A stretch of DNA of 5,100 nucleotides. Source: an uncultured Alphaproteobacteria bacterium. GTDB taxonomy: Bacteria > Pseudomonadota > Alphaproteobacteria > Caulobacterales > Parvularculaceae. The stretch spans positions 1-5,100 of the forward strand of contig CALAZI010000215.1 of the NCBI GenBank assembly GCA_937895955.1, written 5' to 3'. The position numbers were made by a program, and so were the translations under genes. The notes beneath the pieces were generated by a model, which saw nothing but the letters and a program-made list of their open reading frames with translations, did not search any database and was not told where the DNA came from. Shown here in pieces: positions 1-5,100 of the stretch; the stretch's first letter is position 1, and each line of letters starts with the position of its first letter.

Positions 1-2068
1 GATCGTTGCCGCCGCCGTCGCCCGTCAGCGTGTCATTATGGCTCGAGCCGTAAACATGTTCGAAATTCGCGATCGAATCGCCGGCCGCGTCGCCGCCGGA
101 CACGGCGCCGGTCGTCAGATTCACCGACACGCCGGCCGTAGAGCCCTGGTAGGACAATACATCGAAGAATCCTGCGCCGGCATCAAGACTGTCCGCGCCA
201 GCGCCGCCATTGATGAAATCATTCCCGCCGCCGCCATCAATCGTATCAGATCCGATGCCGCCAAGTAGCGTGTCATCGTTCCCAGCAGTCGTGCTAGTCG
301 AATAGTCTCCGAATATAATGTCATTGTCGGCGCCGCCATTGATGAAATCATTGCCGACGAAACCGATCAGGCTGTCATTTCCAGCACCGCCATATAGTTC
401 ATCATTATGGTTCTCGCCGTTTAAGGTGTCAGAACCAGCTCCTCCCACTAACGTGTCATTCCCCAATCCGCCGAGGATATTGTCATTGCCGCCAAGGCCG
501 TCGATTGAATCGTCGCCATCCATACCGGAAACTGAATCATTCCCGGCTGTCGGCGCACCAGAAAACATGCGCACTCGTCCACTCGAATGCCATAAATCGA
601 AGGCGCCGTTTGTAATGTTTATAATGTGATCGGCGATGGCATCACCATCGACATCTATTTGTATTTCTGTTCGCCCGGCGAATTTCTGATAGCGAATTTC
701 TCCGGCAGCGCCGGAAAAAGCCGTAAGGCCAATCCAGTTTCGTTGGACGTAATCCCCAATATTTTTATTCCAATACCAACTCGGCAAACTGATCGTATCA
801 ACCGGATCGAAGTCGGTAACAGTATCGGTGACTAAACCACCACCCCAACCGAATTCCTCAACTGAAGCCGCCCATGTGAACCAATCGGCGCCAAGGCCGC
901 CGGTCAAAATGTCAGAACCCTCGCCGCCCGAAATATAATCAGCTCCACCGCCGCCAACGATAGTGTCATCGCCCAGATCGGCGAATAAGCTGTCATTTCC
1001 AGCAAGGCCGTTCAAATTATCTGCGCCGACTGTCCCTCGAAGCGTATCTGCGCCGGCCGTTGCGGCGTCGATAACGGCAATTTCCAGAAAAGCTTGAATT
1101 CCTGATAACCGAAGCGAAAAAGCGCCATTGGAAACAACAACAGAGCTATCGGCTGACGCATCTCCATCATAGTCGAATTCGATAATCGTCTGCCCGCCGG
1201 CCGTTCGAAACCGGAATTCTTGTCCGTTGCCGGAGAATGCGTCAGTTCCGATAAAATGCAGCCTCGGAACAGACAGGCCGGGAAAGCGATAGTCTATCCC
1301 ATCTTCCACATTGAGATCGGTGACTATTTCGCTCGCGCCAGCGAGACCCGATTCAAACGAAATCTGAAATAGATCAGATCCTGCGCCGCCGGTAAGCGTA
1401 TCGGATCCTAGTCCGCCGACAAGTGTGTCGTTTCCGCCGGCGCCTGCGATGGCATCATCGCCGTCGTCGCCAGTCAGCGAATCGTCCAAGGAGCCGCCAG
1501 TCAGCGTATCGGCACCCGCGCCGCCGAATGCAAAATACTGATACCCGAATGTTGGAGACAATGCATTTGCAGCGCTCGTACCAACGCCCAATTCAAGGAT
1601 CGTAACTGAACCGGTTGGAATCCAATAATATTCCAACAATTCTATATTCGCAATTCGGACGGTGCCGTACGCGAAATTCGTTTGAAATTCCCATAATCGG
1701 AGATCCGCACTCGGATCATTTGAATTATAATTGAAAGAAGGGATATCGCTCCAATCGTTTCGGAAAATAAGTTTGTCGACGCCGGCGCCGCCGTCAAATA
1801 GACCTCCGACAAAATCCGGCGTTGCATTATAAGTTGACAACTCCAGCGTGTCGTTTCCGGTTCCGCCTAAAAGCGTGTCAAAAAACTCATTATTGTCGGC
1901 GGAAGGATATTGAGAGCCGGCGATGAGGTAATCGTTGCCGCCGCCGCCGTCGATAAGATCATTTCCGGAGAGTCCATAAAGCGTATCATTACCGCCCAGT
2001 CCGTTGATCGTATCGTCGCCCGACGTACCATTCAAAAGGTCGTCGCCAGAAGTTCCGTCGATCGGCAT
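1..2068 (-). CDS. RTX (hemolysin-type calcium-binding repeat) protein, 3' end outside window
   Basis: Reading the minus strand from ATG at 2068 gives 689 uninterrupted codons to the window edge, so the C-terminus is missing. The protein starts directly with RTX nonapeptides (GGxGxDxLx type, e.g. GLGGNDTLYG, residues 23-32) and has no Sec signal peptide. RTX blocks lie near residues 3-48, 64-99, 181-232, 338-398 and 507-632. Two stretches resemble the serralysin C-terminal (Peptidase_M10_C-like) module: about 231-333, with GTDAFSGNGQEFRF and DYDGDASAD, and about 395-492, with LTAFSGAAGEIRY and DVDGDAIAD. Residues 633-689 match the DVLSYQGSTAGVSVNL unit common in alphaproteobacterial RTX proteins. 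In this family the repeats bind calcium and fold as beta-rolls outside the cell after type I secretion; the secretion signal would lie at the unseen C-terminus. No HExxH or other catalytic motif is visible. An in-frame TGA seven codons upstream (2087-2089) fixes the start. It could be an adhesin or S-layer-like protein, or an enzyme whose catalytic domain lies beyond the edge. Confidence 0.93.
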   Translation of the reverse strand, partial: MPIDGTSGDDLLNGTSGDDTINGLGGNDTLYGLSGNDLIDGGGGNDYLIAGSQYPSADNNEFFDTLLGGTGNDTLELSTYNATPDFVGGLFDGGAGVDKLIFRNDWSDIPSFNYNSNDPSADLRLWEFQTNFAYGTVRIANIELLEYYWIPTGSVTILELGVGTSAANALSPTFGYQYFAFGGAGADTLTGGSLDDSLTGDDGDDAIAGAGGNDTLVGGLGSDTLTGGAGSDLFQISFESGLAGASEIVTDLNVEDGIDYRFPGLSVPRLHFIGTDAFSGNGQEFRFRTAGGQTIIEFDYDGDASADSSVVVSNGAFSLRLSGIQAFLEIAVIDAATAGADTLRGTVGADNLNGLAGNDSLFADLGDDTIVGGGGADYISGGEGSDILTGGLGADWFTWAASVEEFGWGGGLVTDTVTDFDPVDTISLPSWYWNKNIGDYVQRNWIGLTAFSGAAGEIRYQKFAGRTEIQIDVDGDAIADHIINITNGAFDLWHSSGRVRMFSGAPTAGNDSVSGMDGDDSIDGLGGNDNILGGLGNDTLVGGAGSDTLNGENHNDELYGGAGNDSLIGFVGNDFINGGADNDIIFGDYSTSTTAGNDDTLLGGIGSDTIDGGGGNDFINGGAGADSLDAGAGFFDVLSYQGSTAGVSVNLTTGAVSGGDAAGDSIANFEHVYGSSHNDTLTGDGGGND
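201..352. repeat. Pair of identical 23-base direct repeats inside the RTX gene
   Basis: Positions 201-223 and 330-352 are identical over 23 bases and lie 129 bases (43 codons) apart in the same frame. On the minus strand they encode the NDFINGGA portion of two RTX units (about residues 573-580 and 616-623). Other repeat units in the gene are similar at protein level but more diverged in DNA. This pair suggests a recent unit duplication or gene conversion, and could support slippage that changes repeat number. Confidence 0.75.
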
Positions 2069-2073
2069 AAAAG

Positions 2074-2080
2074 CTCCCCC
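2074..2080 (-). promoter_or_regulatory. Ribosome binding site of the RTX gene
   Basis: The minus strand reads GGGGGAG, then five bases, then the ATG at 2068. This is a good Shine-Dalgarno match at normal spacing. With the in-frame stop just upstream it confirms that the protein begins immediately with RTX repeats. Confidence 0.7.
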
Positions 2081-2100
2081 GGTTAATCAAACACAGCAGG

Positions 2101-2138
2101 AGTAAAGGGCGCGCAATTATTCAAATTGTCAATTCAAA
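2101..2138 (-). promoter_or_regulatory. Possible promoter region of the RTX gene
   Basis: This short AT-rich stretch lies 33-70 bases upstream of the RTX start. On the minus strand it contains a perfect -35 hexamer TTGACA (2127-2132). No good -10 follows at 17 bases; the best candidate, TTTACT (2101-2106), is 20 bases away. The stretch also holds two copies of ATTCAAA (plus strand, 2119-2125 and 2132-2138) one helical turn or so apart, and the TTGACA sits in an 11-base palindrome (AATTGACAATT). These could form a regulator site. The evidence is composition and motif only. Confidence 0.28.
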
Positions 2139-2152
2139 GTTGCGCCCCGCCG

Positions 2153-2274
2153 CCCCCTTCCATTCCGCGCCGTTCGCCTGTGTTCCGGCGATGCCCCCGC
2201 GTTCCCGAGCCTCGAATAGACCGACATCGCAGCCCGTCGCCCCGAAGTCCGAACTGACCGCGGCACCCGGCGGC
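2153..2274 (+). repeat. Direct repeat copy A: relic of the uvrB upstream region and first 28 codons
   Basis: This 122-base segment aligns with 3849-3971 from the shared CCCCCTTCCATTCC to the shared CCCGGCGGC, with 16 substitutions and one single-base gap (about 86% identity by hand alignment). Similarity stops sharply at both ends: upstream of the C-run, and after codon 28 of the uvrB frame. The copy includes the uvrB leader and start codon. Together with copy B it brackets the TPR gene in direct orientation, which suggests duplication or replacement of the uvrB 5' end during insertion of the segment between them. Confidence 0.88.
2172..2185 (+). promoter_or_regulatory. Degenerate LexA (SOS) box, spacer shortened to 6 nt
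   Basis: GTTC (2172-2175) and GTTC (2182-2185) correspond exactly to the two half-sites in front of the real uvrB, but the spacer is GCCTGT, six bases, instead of seven. The alphaproteobacterial LexA operator is GTTC-N7-GTTC, and this spacing matters for binding. The only indel between the two repeat copies falls here, so the site is probably weakened or dead. I infer this from motif spacing alone. Confidence 0.55.
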
Positions 2275-2307
2275 GGCGATATTGGCCGCATTCCTCCATT
2301 ATTATAA
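2191..2307 (+). pseudogene. Truncated uvrB 5' stub (28 homologous codons plus 10 unrelated ones)
   Basis: ATG at 2191 opens a 38-codon frame ending at TAA 2305-2307. Its first 28 residues (MPPRSRASNRPTSQPVAPKS and on to APGG) match the first 28 residues of the UvrB encoded from 3888, with four amino-acid differences (S8/P, N9/K, A17/T, A24/T). The last ten codons (GDIGRIPPLL) have no counterpart in UvrB. Eight of twelve differing codons are synonymous and none differ at position 2, so this was once real coding sequence. It lacks all UvrB catalytic domains and is most likely a leftover of a former uvrB start. Translation into a small peptide cannot be excluded but nothing supports it. Confidence 0.75.
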
Positions 2308-2308
2308 A
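2303..2308 (+). promoter_or_regulatory. Possible -10 element for the TPR gene
   Basis: TATAAA in an AT-rich patch (about 2298-2309) lies 58 bases before the TPR gene's ATG, in otherwise GC-rich DNA. The nearest -35-like hexamer is TTGGCC (2282-2287), only 15 bases upstream, so the promoter is weak by consensus. It lies just right of the repeat breakpoint, so it would have arrived with the TPR segment rather than with the uvrB relic. Confidence 0.25.
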
Positions 2309-2355
2309 ACGGCCCTGATCGAGTGCGCCCAAGAAACGCTAATCGTTTTTACCTC

Positions 2356-2362
2356 GGGGGGA
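2356..2362 (+). promoter_or_regulatory. Ribosome binding site of the TPR gene
   Basis: GGGGGGA ends four bases before the ATG at 2367. It is a G-run Shine-Dalgarno variant at short but workable spacing. An in-frame TAA at 2340-2342 leaves no other start codon upstream, and a clean signal peptide begins at this ATG, so the start is well fixed. Confidence 0.6.
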
Positions 2363-2366
2363 TCAC

Positions 2367-3848
2367 ATGCGGATTGCCGGTTTCATTGCAACGCTGCTGT
2401 TGATATGCGGCGGGACAGCACGCGCGGCAGATCAATCGACAGACGCTAGCGTGCGCGATTGCAACGCAACTATCGAGAATTCTCGTGCAGCCGCACGCTC
2501 CAAGAACTTTTCCGACCAAGCCCCGTCGATCCGATGGCAGATTTTTGCAGATCTGGTGAATTGCGCGCTCGAACTTCAGCGATGGGAAGAAGCTCTCAAC
2601 GGCATAAACGCTTTGCTCGAAATAGAACCAGACAATACTGGCGTTCTTGCGCTGAAGATGATCGTCACGACAATCGAGCCGCGAGATCTGCCTGGAGGCG
2701 TCGCCTCACTGGAGCGAATTGCAGAAACGGCGCCAGAGGATGTCAGCAATATTGAACTCGAACAGCTGCTCAATATGTTTCGCCGACTGAAAGAGCATGG
2801 CGACCCGGATTTACGATTCCGCTTTTACAAAGCGGTCTTTTCATCAGACTATGCGCCGCCGAATGCGGTCGATACGGCGGACGGGCTGCGCATCGGCTAT
2901 ATTAGGGATTTGCTAGAGAAGCGTTCGAAATCCTATGCAGTCGAACAGATAAGAAAAATCGCTGATCCGCTGATCGTGGCGGAGTTCCTTTTCGATAAAC
3001 GTTACGACGATCTTGCACGCTTTCCAGCGATGCCAAAATCCTCTGATCTCGCCCGCCTCGTGGAGGACGAAATTACTCTGTCGAAGCGACTACTTGCGGA
3101 ACATCCAGACGAGATGAAAGCGCATATTCGCTATGCGCAAGCATTGAGAACCAATGGCCGATTTGACGACGCTCTGATGCAAACGACAAAAACCGTCGCG
3201 CTTCTCTACGCCGATGACGCTGAAGAACGCTTCAGCGATTATGGCGATCAGGCGAGATGGGTTTACAACGAACACGCATACGCGCTTTACGATGTTGGAC
3301 GTAATGCGGAAGCGCGCGAGGCGCTTGAGGCAGGCGCTCGTCTGAATGAATTTGGCGGCGCCAACGCCAGCCAGACCATTAATCTCGCGACAATGCTTTT
3401 CCGCGAGGGGTTGTTCGCCGAAGCAGAAAAAACTATTGGAGGGCTGGAAAGAAAGGACGCCAGCCCGTTCGGTTGGATGTGGGCGGCGGCCGTGAAAATA
3501 TGCGTGCGCAGTCTGAACGGCGCCAAACCTCATCCGGTCGACCTCGAATTCGCGCGCGCCAACCAAGCTGAAAACGATTCCGCCTATGCGGAAATTCTAC
3601 TCTGCCTCGGCGATGAAGACGCCGCCGCTGCGCATTTCATCGCGCGCCTAGGCGATCCGGAACGACGAGCGGCGGCGCTGCGCTCCGTCCAGAAGACGCT
3701 TGAGGCGAATTACAACCTGCCAATCGGCGAAAAACTGGAACGGCGGCAGGCCGCGGTTGCCGCGAGGCCGGACGTTGCGGCTGAAATCAATAAGGTTGGT
3801 CGCATCATCGACCTGCCTTTCTTTCCGATCTATTGGGGCGATTACTAA
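2367..3848 (+). CDS. Exported TPR-like repeat protein of unknown function
   Basis: The 493-residue product begins with a typical Sec signal peptide: Arg at 2, hydrophobic core 5-15, and a likely cut after Ala20 (TARA-AD). Cys14 is not in a lipobox, so a soluble periplasmic or secreted protein is more likely than a lipoprotein. The mature part is mostly helical with degenerate TPR-like helix pairs: about 57-90 (WEEALNGINALLEIEPDN), 236-282 (AHIRYAQALRTNGRFDDAL), 298-330 (YNEHAYALYDVGRNAEAREA) and 335-360 (NLATMLFREGLFAEAEKTI). TPR scaffolds mediate protein-protein contacts; no enzyme motif is visible. Four Cys remain in the mature chain (32, 66, 379, 413), which could form disulfides. The C-terminus is aromatic (LPFFPIYWGDY). 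The gene is divergent from the RTX gene and co-directional with uvrB, and it lies exactly between two copies of the uvrB 5' end, so it probably arrived as an insertion. I do not recognise the family. A role with the RTX protein is possible only by proximity. Confidence 0.88.
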   Translation: MRIAGFIATLLLICGGTARAADQSTDASVRDCNATIENSRAAARSKNFSDQAPSIRWQIFADLVNCALELQRWEEALNGINALLEIEPDNTGVLALKMIVTTIEPRDLPGGVASLERIAETAPEDVSNIELEQLLNMFRRLKEHGDPDLRFRFYKAVFSSDYAPPNAVDTADGLRIGYIRDLLEKRSKSYAVEQIRKIADPLIVAEFLFDKRYDDLARFPAMPKSSDLARLVEDEITLSKRLLAEHPDEMKAHIRYAQALRTNGRFDDALMQTTKTVALLYADDAEERFSDYGDQARWVYNEHAYALYDVGRNAEAREALEAGARLNEFGGANASQTINLATMLFREGLFAEAEKTIGGLERKDASPFGWMWAAAVKICVRSLNGAKPHPVDLEFARANQAENDSAYAEILLCLGDEDAAAAHFIARLGDPERRAAALRSVQKTLEANYNLPIGEKLERRQAAVAARPDVAAEINKVGRIIDLPFFPIYWGDY

Positions 3849-3971
3849 CCCCCTTCCATTCCCCGGCGTTCGCACTATGTTCCTGCGATGCCCCCTCGTT
3901 CGAGAGCCCCGAAAAGACCGACGTCACAGCCCGTCACCCCGAAGTCCGAGCTGACGACGGCGCCCGGCGGC
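3849..3971 (+). repeat. Direct repeat copy B: functional uvrB leader and 5' end
   Basis: This 123-base partner of 2153-2274 starts at the first base after the TPR gene's TAA (3846-3848). It covers the 39-base leader and the first 28 codons of uvrB. Unlike copy A it keeps the 7-nt LexA spacer and reads on into full UvrB. The segment between the two copies, 2275-3848, is 1574 bases. Confidence 0.88.
3868..3882 (+). promoter_or_regulatory. LexA (SOS) operator of uvrB, GTTC-N7-GTTC
   Basis: The sequence GTTC GCACTAT GTTC is an exact match to the alphaproteobacterial LexA recognition pattern, a direct repeat with a seven-base spacer. It lies five bases before the ATG at 3888, in front of a gene that is a classical SOS regulon member, which makes chance unlikely. 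A -10-like TATGTT (3876-3881) overlaps it and ends six bases before the ATG, so LexA bound here would block the promoter directly. The -35 is poor (CTTCCA, 3853-3858). No Shine-Dalgarno sequence fits between operator and start, so the transcript may be leaderless. Confidence 0.75.
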
Positions 3972-5100
3972 TTTTCCGAAGCCGTCGCGACCTATCACGA
4001 CCGGAATATGCCGGCTCTGTGGACGCCGCACCGGCCGGAGCGCCCGGTTTCACGGGGGCTGTCGCGGCCGCTCAAAGTCAAAAGCCAATACCAGCCCGCC
4101 GGCGACCAGCCGCAGGCGATCGCGGAGCTGACCGAAGGGATCAAGTCCGGCGAGTTCGACCAGGTGCTCTTGGGCGCGACCGGCACGGGCAAGACCTTCA
4201 CCATGGCGAAGGTGATCGAGGCGACGCAGCGCCCGGCCTTGATCCTCGCGCCGAACAAGACGCTCGCCGCGCAGCTTTTCACCGAGTTCAAGGCGTTCTT
4301 CCCCGACAATGCGGTCGAATATTTCGTTTCCTATTACGATTACTACCAGCCGGAAGCGTACGTTCCGCGCACCGACACCTATATCGAGAAGGAATCATCC
4401 GTAAACGAACAGATCGACCGGATGCGCCATGCGGCGACGCGCGCGATATTGGAGCGCGACGACGTCATCATCGTCGCCTCGGTCTCGTGCATTTACGGCA
4501 TCGGCTCGGTCGAGACCTATACCGCGATGACCTTCACGCTGGGGCACGGGCAGACGATTGAAAGGAAAACCCTGCTCGCCGATCTCGTGGCGCTGCAATA
4601 CAAGCGCGCGGATGCGGGCTTTGCGCGCGGGTCCTTCCGCGCGAAGGGCGACGTCATCGAGATTTTTCCGGCGCATTATGAAGACCGCGCCTGGCGCGTC
4701 TCGATGTTCGGCGACGAGGTCGAGGCGATCCATGAATTCGATCCGCTGACCGGGCAAAAGACCGACGATCTCCAGTCGATCACGGTCTACGCCAACAGCC
4801 ACTATGTGACGCCGCGCCCGACGCTGACGCAGGCGATCCAGGGCATCAAGAAGGAGCTGAACGAAACGCTCCCCATCATGCGCGAGGAAGGAAAGCTGCT
4901 CGAAGCGCAGCGGCTTGAACAGCGCGTGCAGTTCGATCTTGAGATGATGGCGGCGACAGGCTCCTGCGCCGGCATCGAAAACTATTCGCGGTATCTGACG
5001 GGCCGCAAACCGGGCGAACCGCCGCCGACCTTGTTCGAATACCTCCCCGACAACGCGCTTCTTTTCTGCGATGAAAGCCACGTCACCGTGCCGCAGATCG
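3888..5100 (+). CDS. uvrB: UvrB, excinuclease ABC subunit B (3' end outside window)
   Basis: This is the damage-verifying helicase subunit of nucleotide excision repair: UvrA loads it at lesions, and it then recruits UvrC for incision. 404 codons are present, while the family is usually about 670 residues or more. The conserved core starts near residue 62 (LKVKSQYQPAGDQPQAI). Walker A is GATGTGKT (96-103). The beta-hairpin that is inserted between the DNA strands starts with YYDYYQPEAYVP (149-160). The UvrA-interacting domain follows, then the GIENYSR motif (362-368) and Walker B DESH (395-398). Helicase motifs IV-VI and the UvrC-binding C-terminus lie beyond the edge. Residues 1-61 are a low-complexity Pro/Ser/Thr/Arg-rich extension absent from E. 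coli UvrB, a feature known in alphaproteobacteria. I chose ATG 3888 because the duplicated copy keeps this ATG and frame with mostly synonymous changes; ATG 4008 (residue 41) is the alternative and has no clear ribosome site. A LexA box directly precedes the start. Confidence 0.96.
   Translation, partial: MPPRSRAPKRPTSQPVTPKSELTTAPGGFSEAVATYHDRNMPALWTPHRPERPVSRGLSRPLKVKSQYQPAGDQPQAIAELTEGIKSGEFDQVLLGATGTGKTFTMAKVIEATQRPALILAPNKTLAAQLFTEFKAFFPDNAVEYFVSYYDYYQPEAYVPRTDTYIEKESSVNEQIDRMRHAATRAILERDDVIIVASVSCIYGIGSVETYTAMTFTLGHGQTIERKTLLADLVALQYKRADAGFARGSFRAKGDVIEIFPAHYEDRAWRVSMFGDEVEAIHEFDPLTGQKTDDLQSITVYANSHYVTPRPTLTQAIQGIKKELNETLPIMREEGKLLEAQRLEQRVQFDLEMMAATGSCAGIENYSRYLTGRKPGEPPPTLFEYLPDNALLFCDESHVTVPQI

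Noticed and set aside
318..629. Plus-strand open frame opposite the RTX gene (also 38-268, 626-835, 1423-1605)
   Set aside because: These are antisense shadows of the repeat gene. Their composition is simply the complement of GGxGxD codons, and they lack ribosome sites.
1..2068. CRISPR-like or satellite array, because of the many short similar units
   Set aside because: The units have a three-base codon structure encoding RTX nonapeptides in one open frame; there are no constant repeats with unique spacers.
1..2068. Serralysin-type metalloprotease
   Set aside because: Only the C-terminal-like modules are seen; no HExxHxxGxxH zinc motif occurs in the 689 residues visible.
2273..2289. Hairpin GCGGC-N7-GCCGC at the repeat breakpoint as a terminator or recombination site
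   Set aside because: The stem is only five bases, no T-run follows, and such GC stems are expected by chance here.
2400..2414. Lipoprotein signal around Cys14 of the TPR protein
   Set aside because: The residues before the cysteine (LLLI) do not fit a lipobox, and a standard signal peptidase I site follows at residue 20.
3090..3566. 158-codon minus-strand frame inside the TPR gene
   Set aside because: The plus-strand frame has a signal peptide, ribosome site and TPR pattern. The antisense frame has none of these.
2153..3971. Composite transposon or phage att sites formed by the two repeats
   Set aside because: No transposase, integrase, terminal inverted repeats or short target duplication is present. 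The repeats are explained as uvrB 5' ends, so a named mobile element is not supported.
3833..4561. 242-codon plus-strand frame overlapping the TPR end and uvrB start
   Set aside because: Out of frame with UvrB, whose motifs (GATGTGKT, YYDYYQPEAYVP) are read in the frame from 3888. The product is Arg/Ala-rich noise.
4395..5081. 228-codon minus-strand frame opposite uvrB
   Set aside because: It lies wholly within the conserved UvrB coding region on the other strand. It is Arg-rich low-complexity translation, a typical shadow in GC-rich DNA.

Overview
The window looks like part of an alphaproteobacterial chromosome, moderately GC-rich. The evidence is a UvrB with an N-terminal extension, a GTTC-N7-GTTC LexA operator of the alphaproteobacterial type in front of it, and a long RTX protein with serralysin-like modules. 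The order Hyphomicrobiales is possible, but the sequence alone does not fix the genus.

Layout. Positions 1-2068 (minus strand) hold the first 689 codons of an RTX (hemolysin-type calcium-binding repeat) protein. It is open throughout and runs off the left edge. Positions 2069-2366 are a divergent intergenic region. It contains the RTX gene's leader, then a 122-base relic (2153-2274) of the upstream region and first 28 codons of uvrB, then the leader of the next gene. Positions 2367-3848 (plus) encode an exported 493-residue TPR-like protein of unknown function. The first base after its stop codon begins a second copy of the relic (3849-3971). This copy is intact and leads into the real uvrB (3888 onward, plus), which runs off the right edge after 404 codons.

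Main observation. The TPR gene sits between two direct copies, about 86% identical, of the uvrB 5' end. The left copy is cut off after 28 codons and its LexA operator spacer is 6 nt instead of 7. The right copy has a correct operator and continues into full UvrB. Substitutions in the 28 shared codons fall at positions 1/2/3 as 4/0/8, and 8 of the 12 changed codons are synonymous. Both copies therefore spent time as real coding sequence. The simplest reading is that a DNA segment carrying the TPR gene plus its own uvrB 5' end recombined into this locus, replacing the resident uvrB start and leaving a stub behind.

Function. UvrB is a core nucleotide excision repair helicase and is probably under SOS control here. 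The RTX protein is probably secreted by a type I system and binds calcium. The TPR protein is probably periplasmic. Nothing in the window links these three functionally. I see no complete new system; the rearranged uvrB boundary is the part worth following up.
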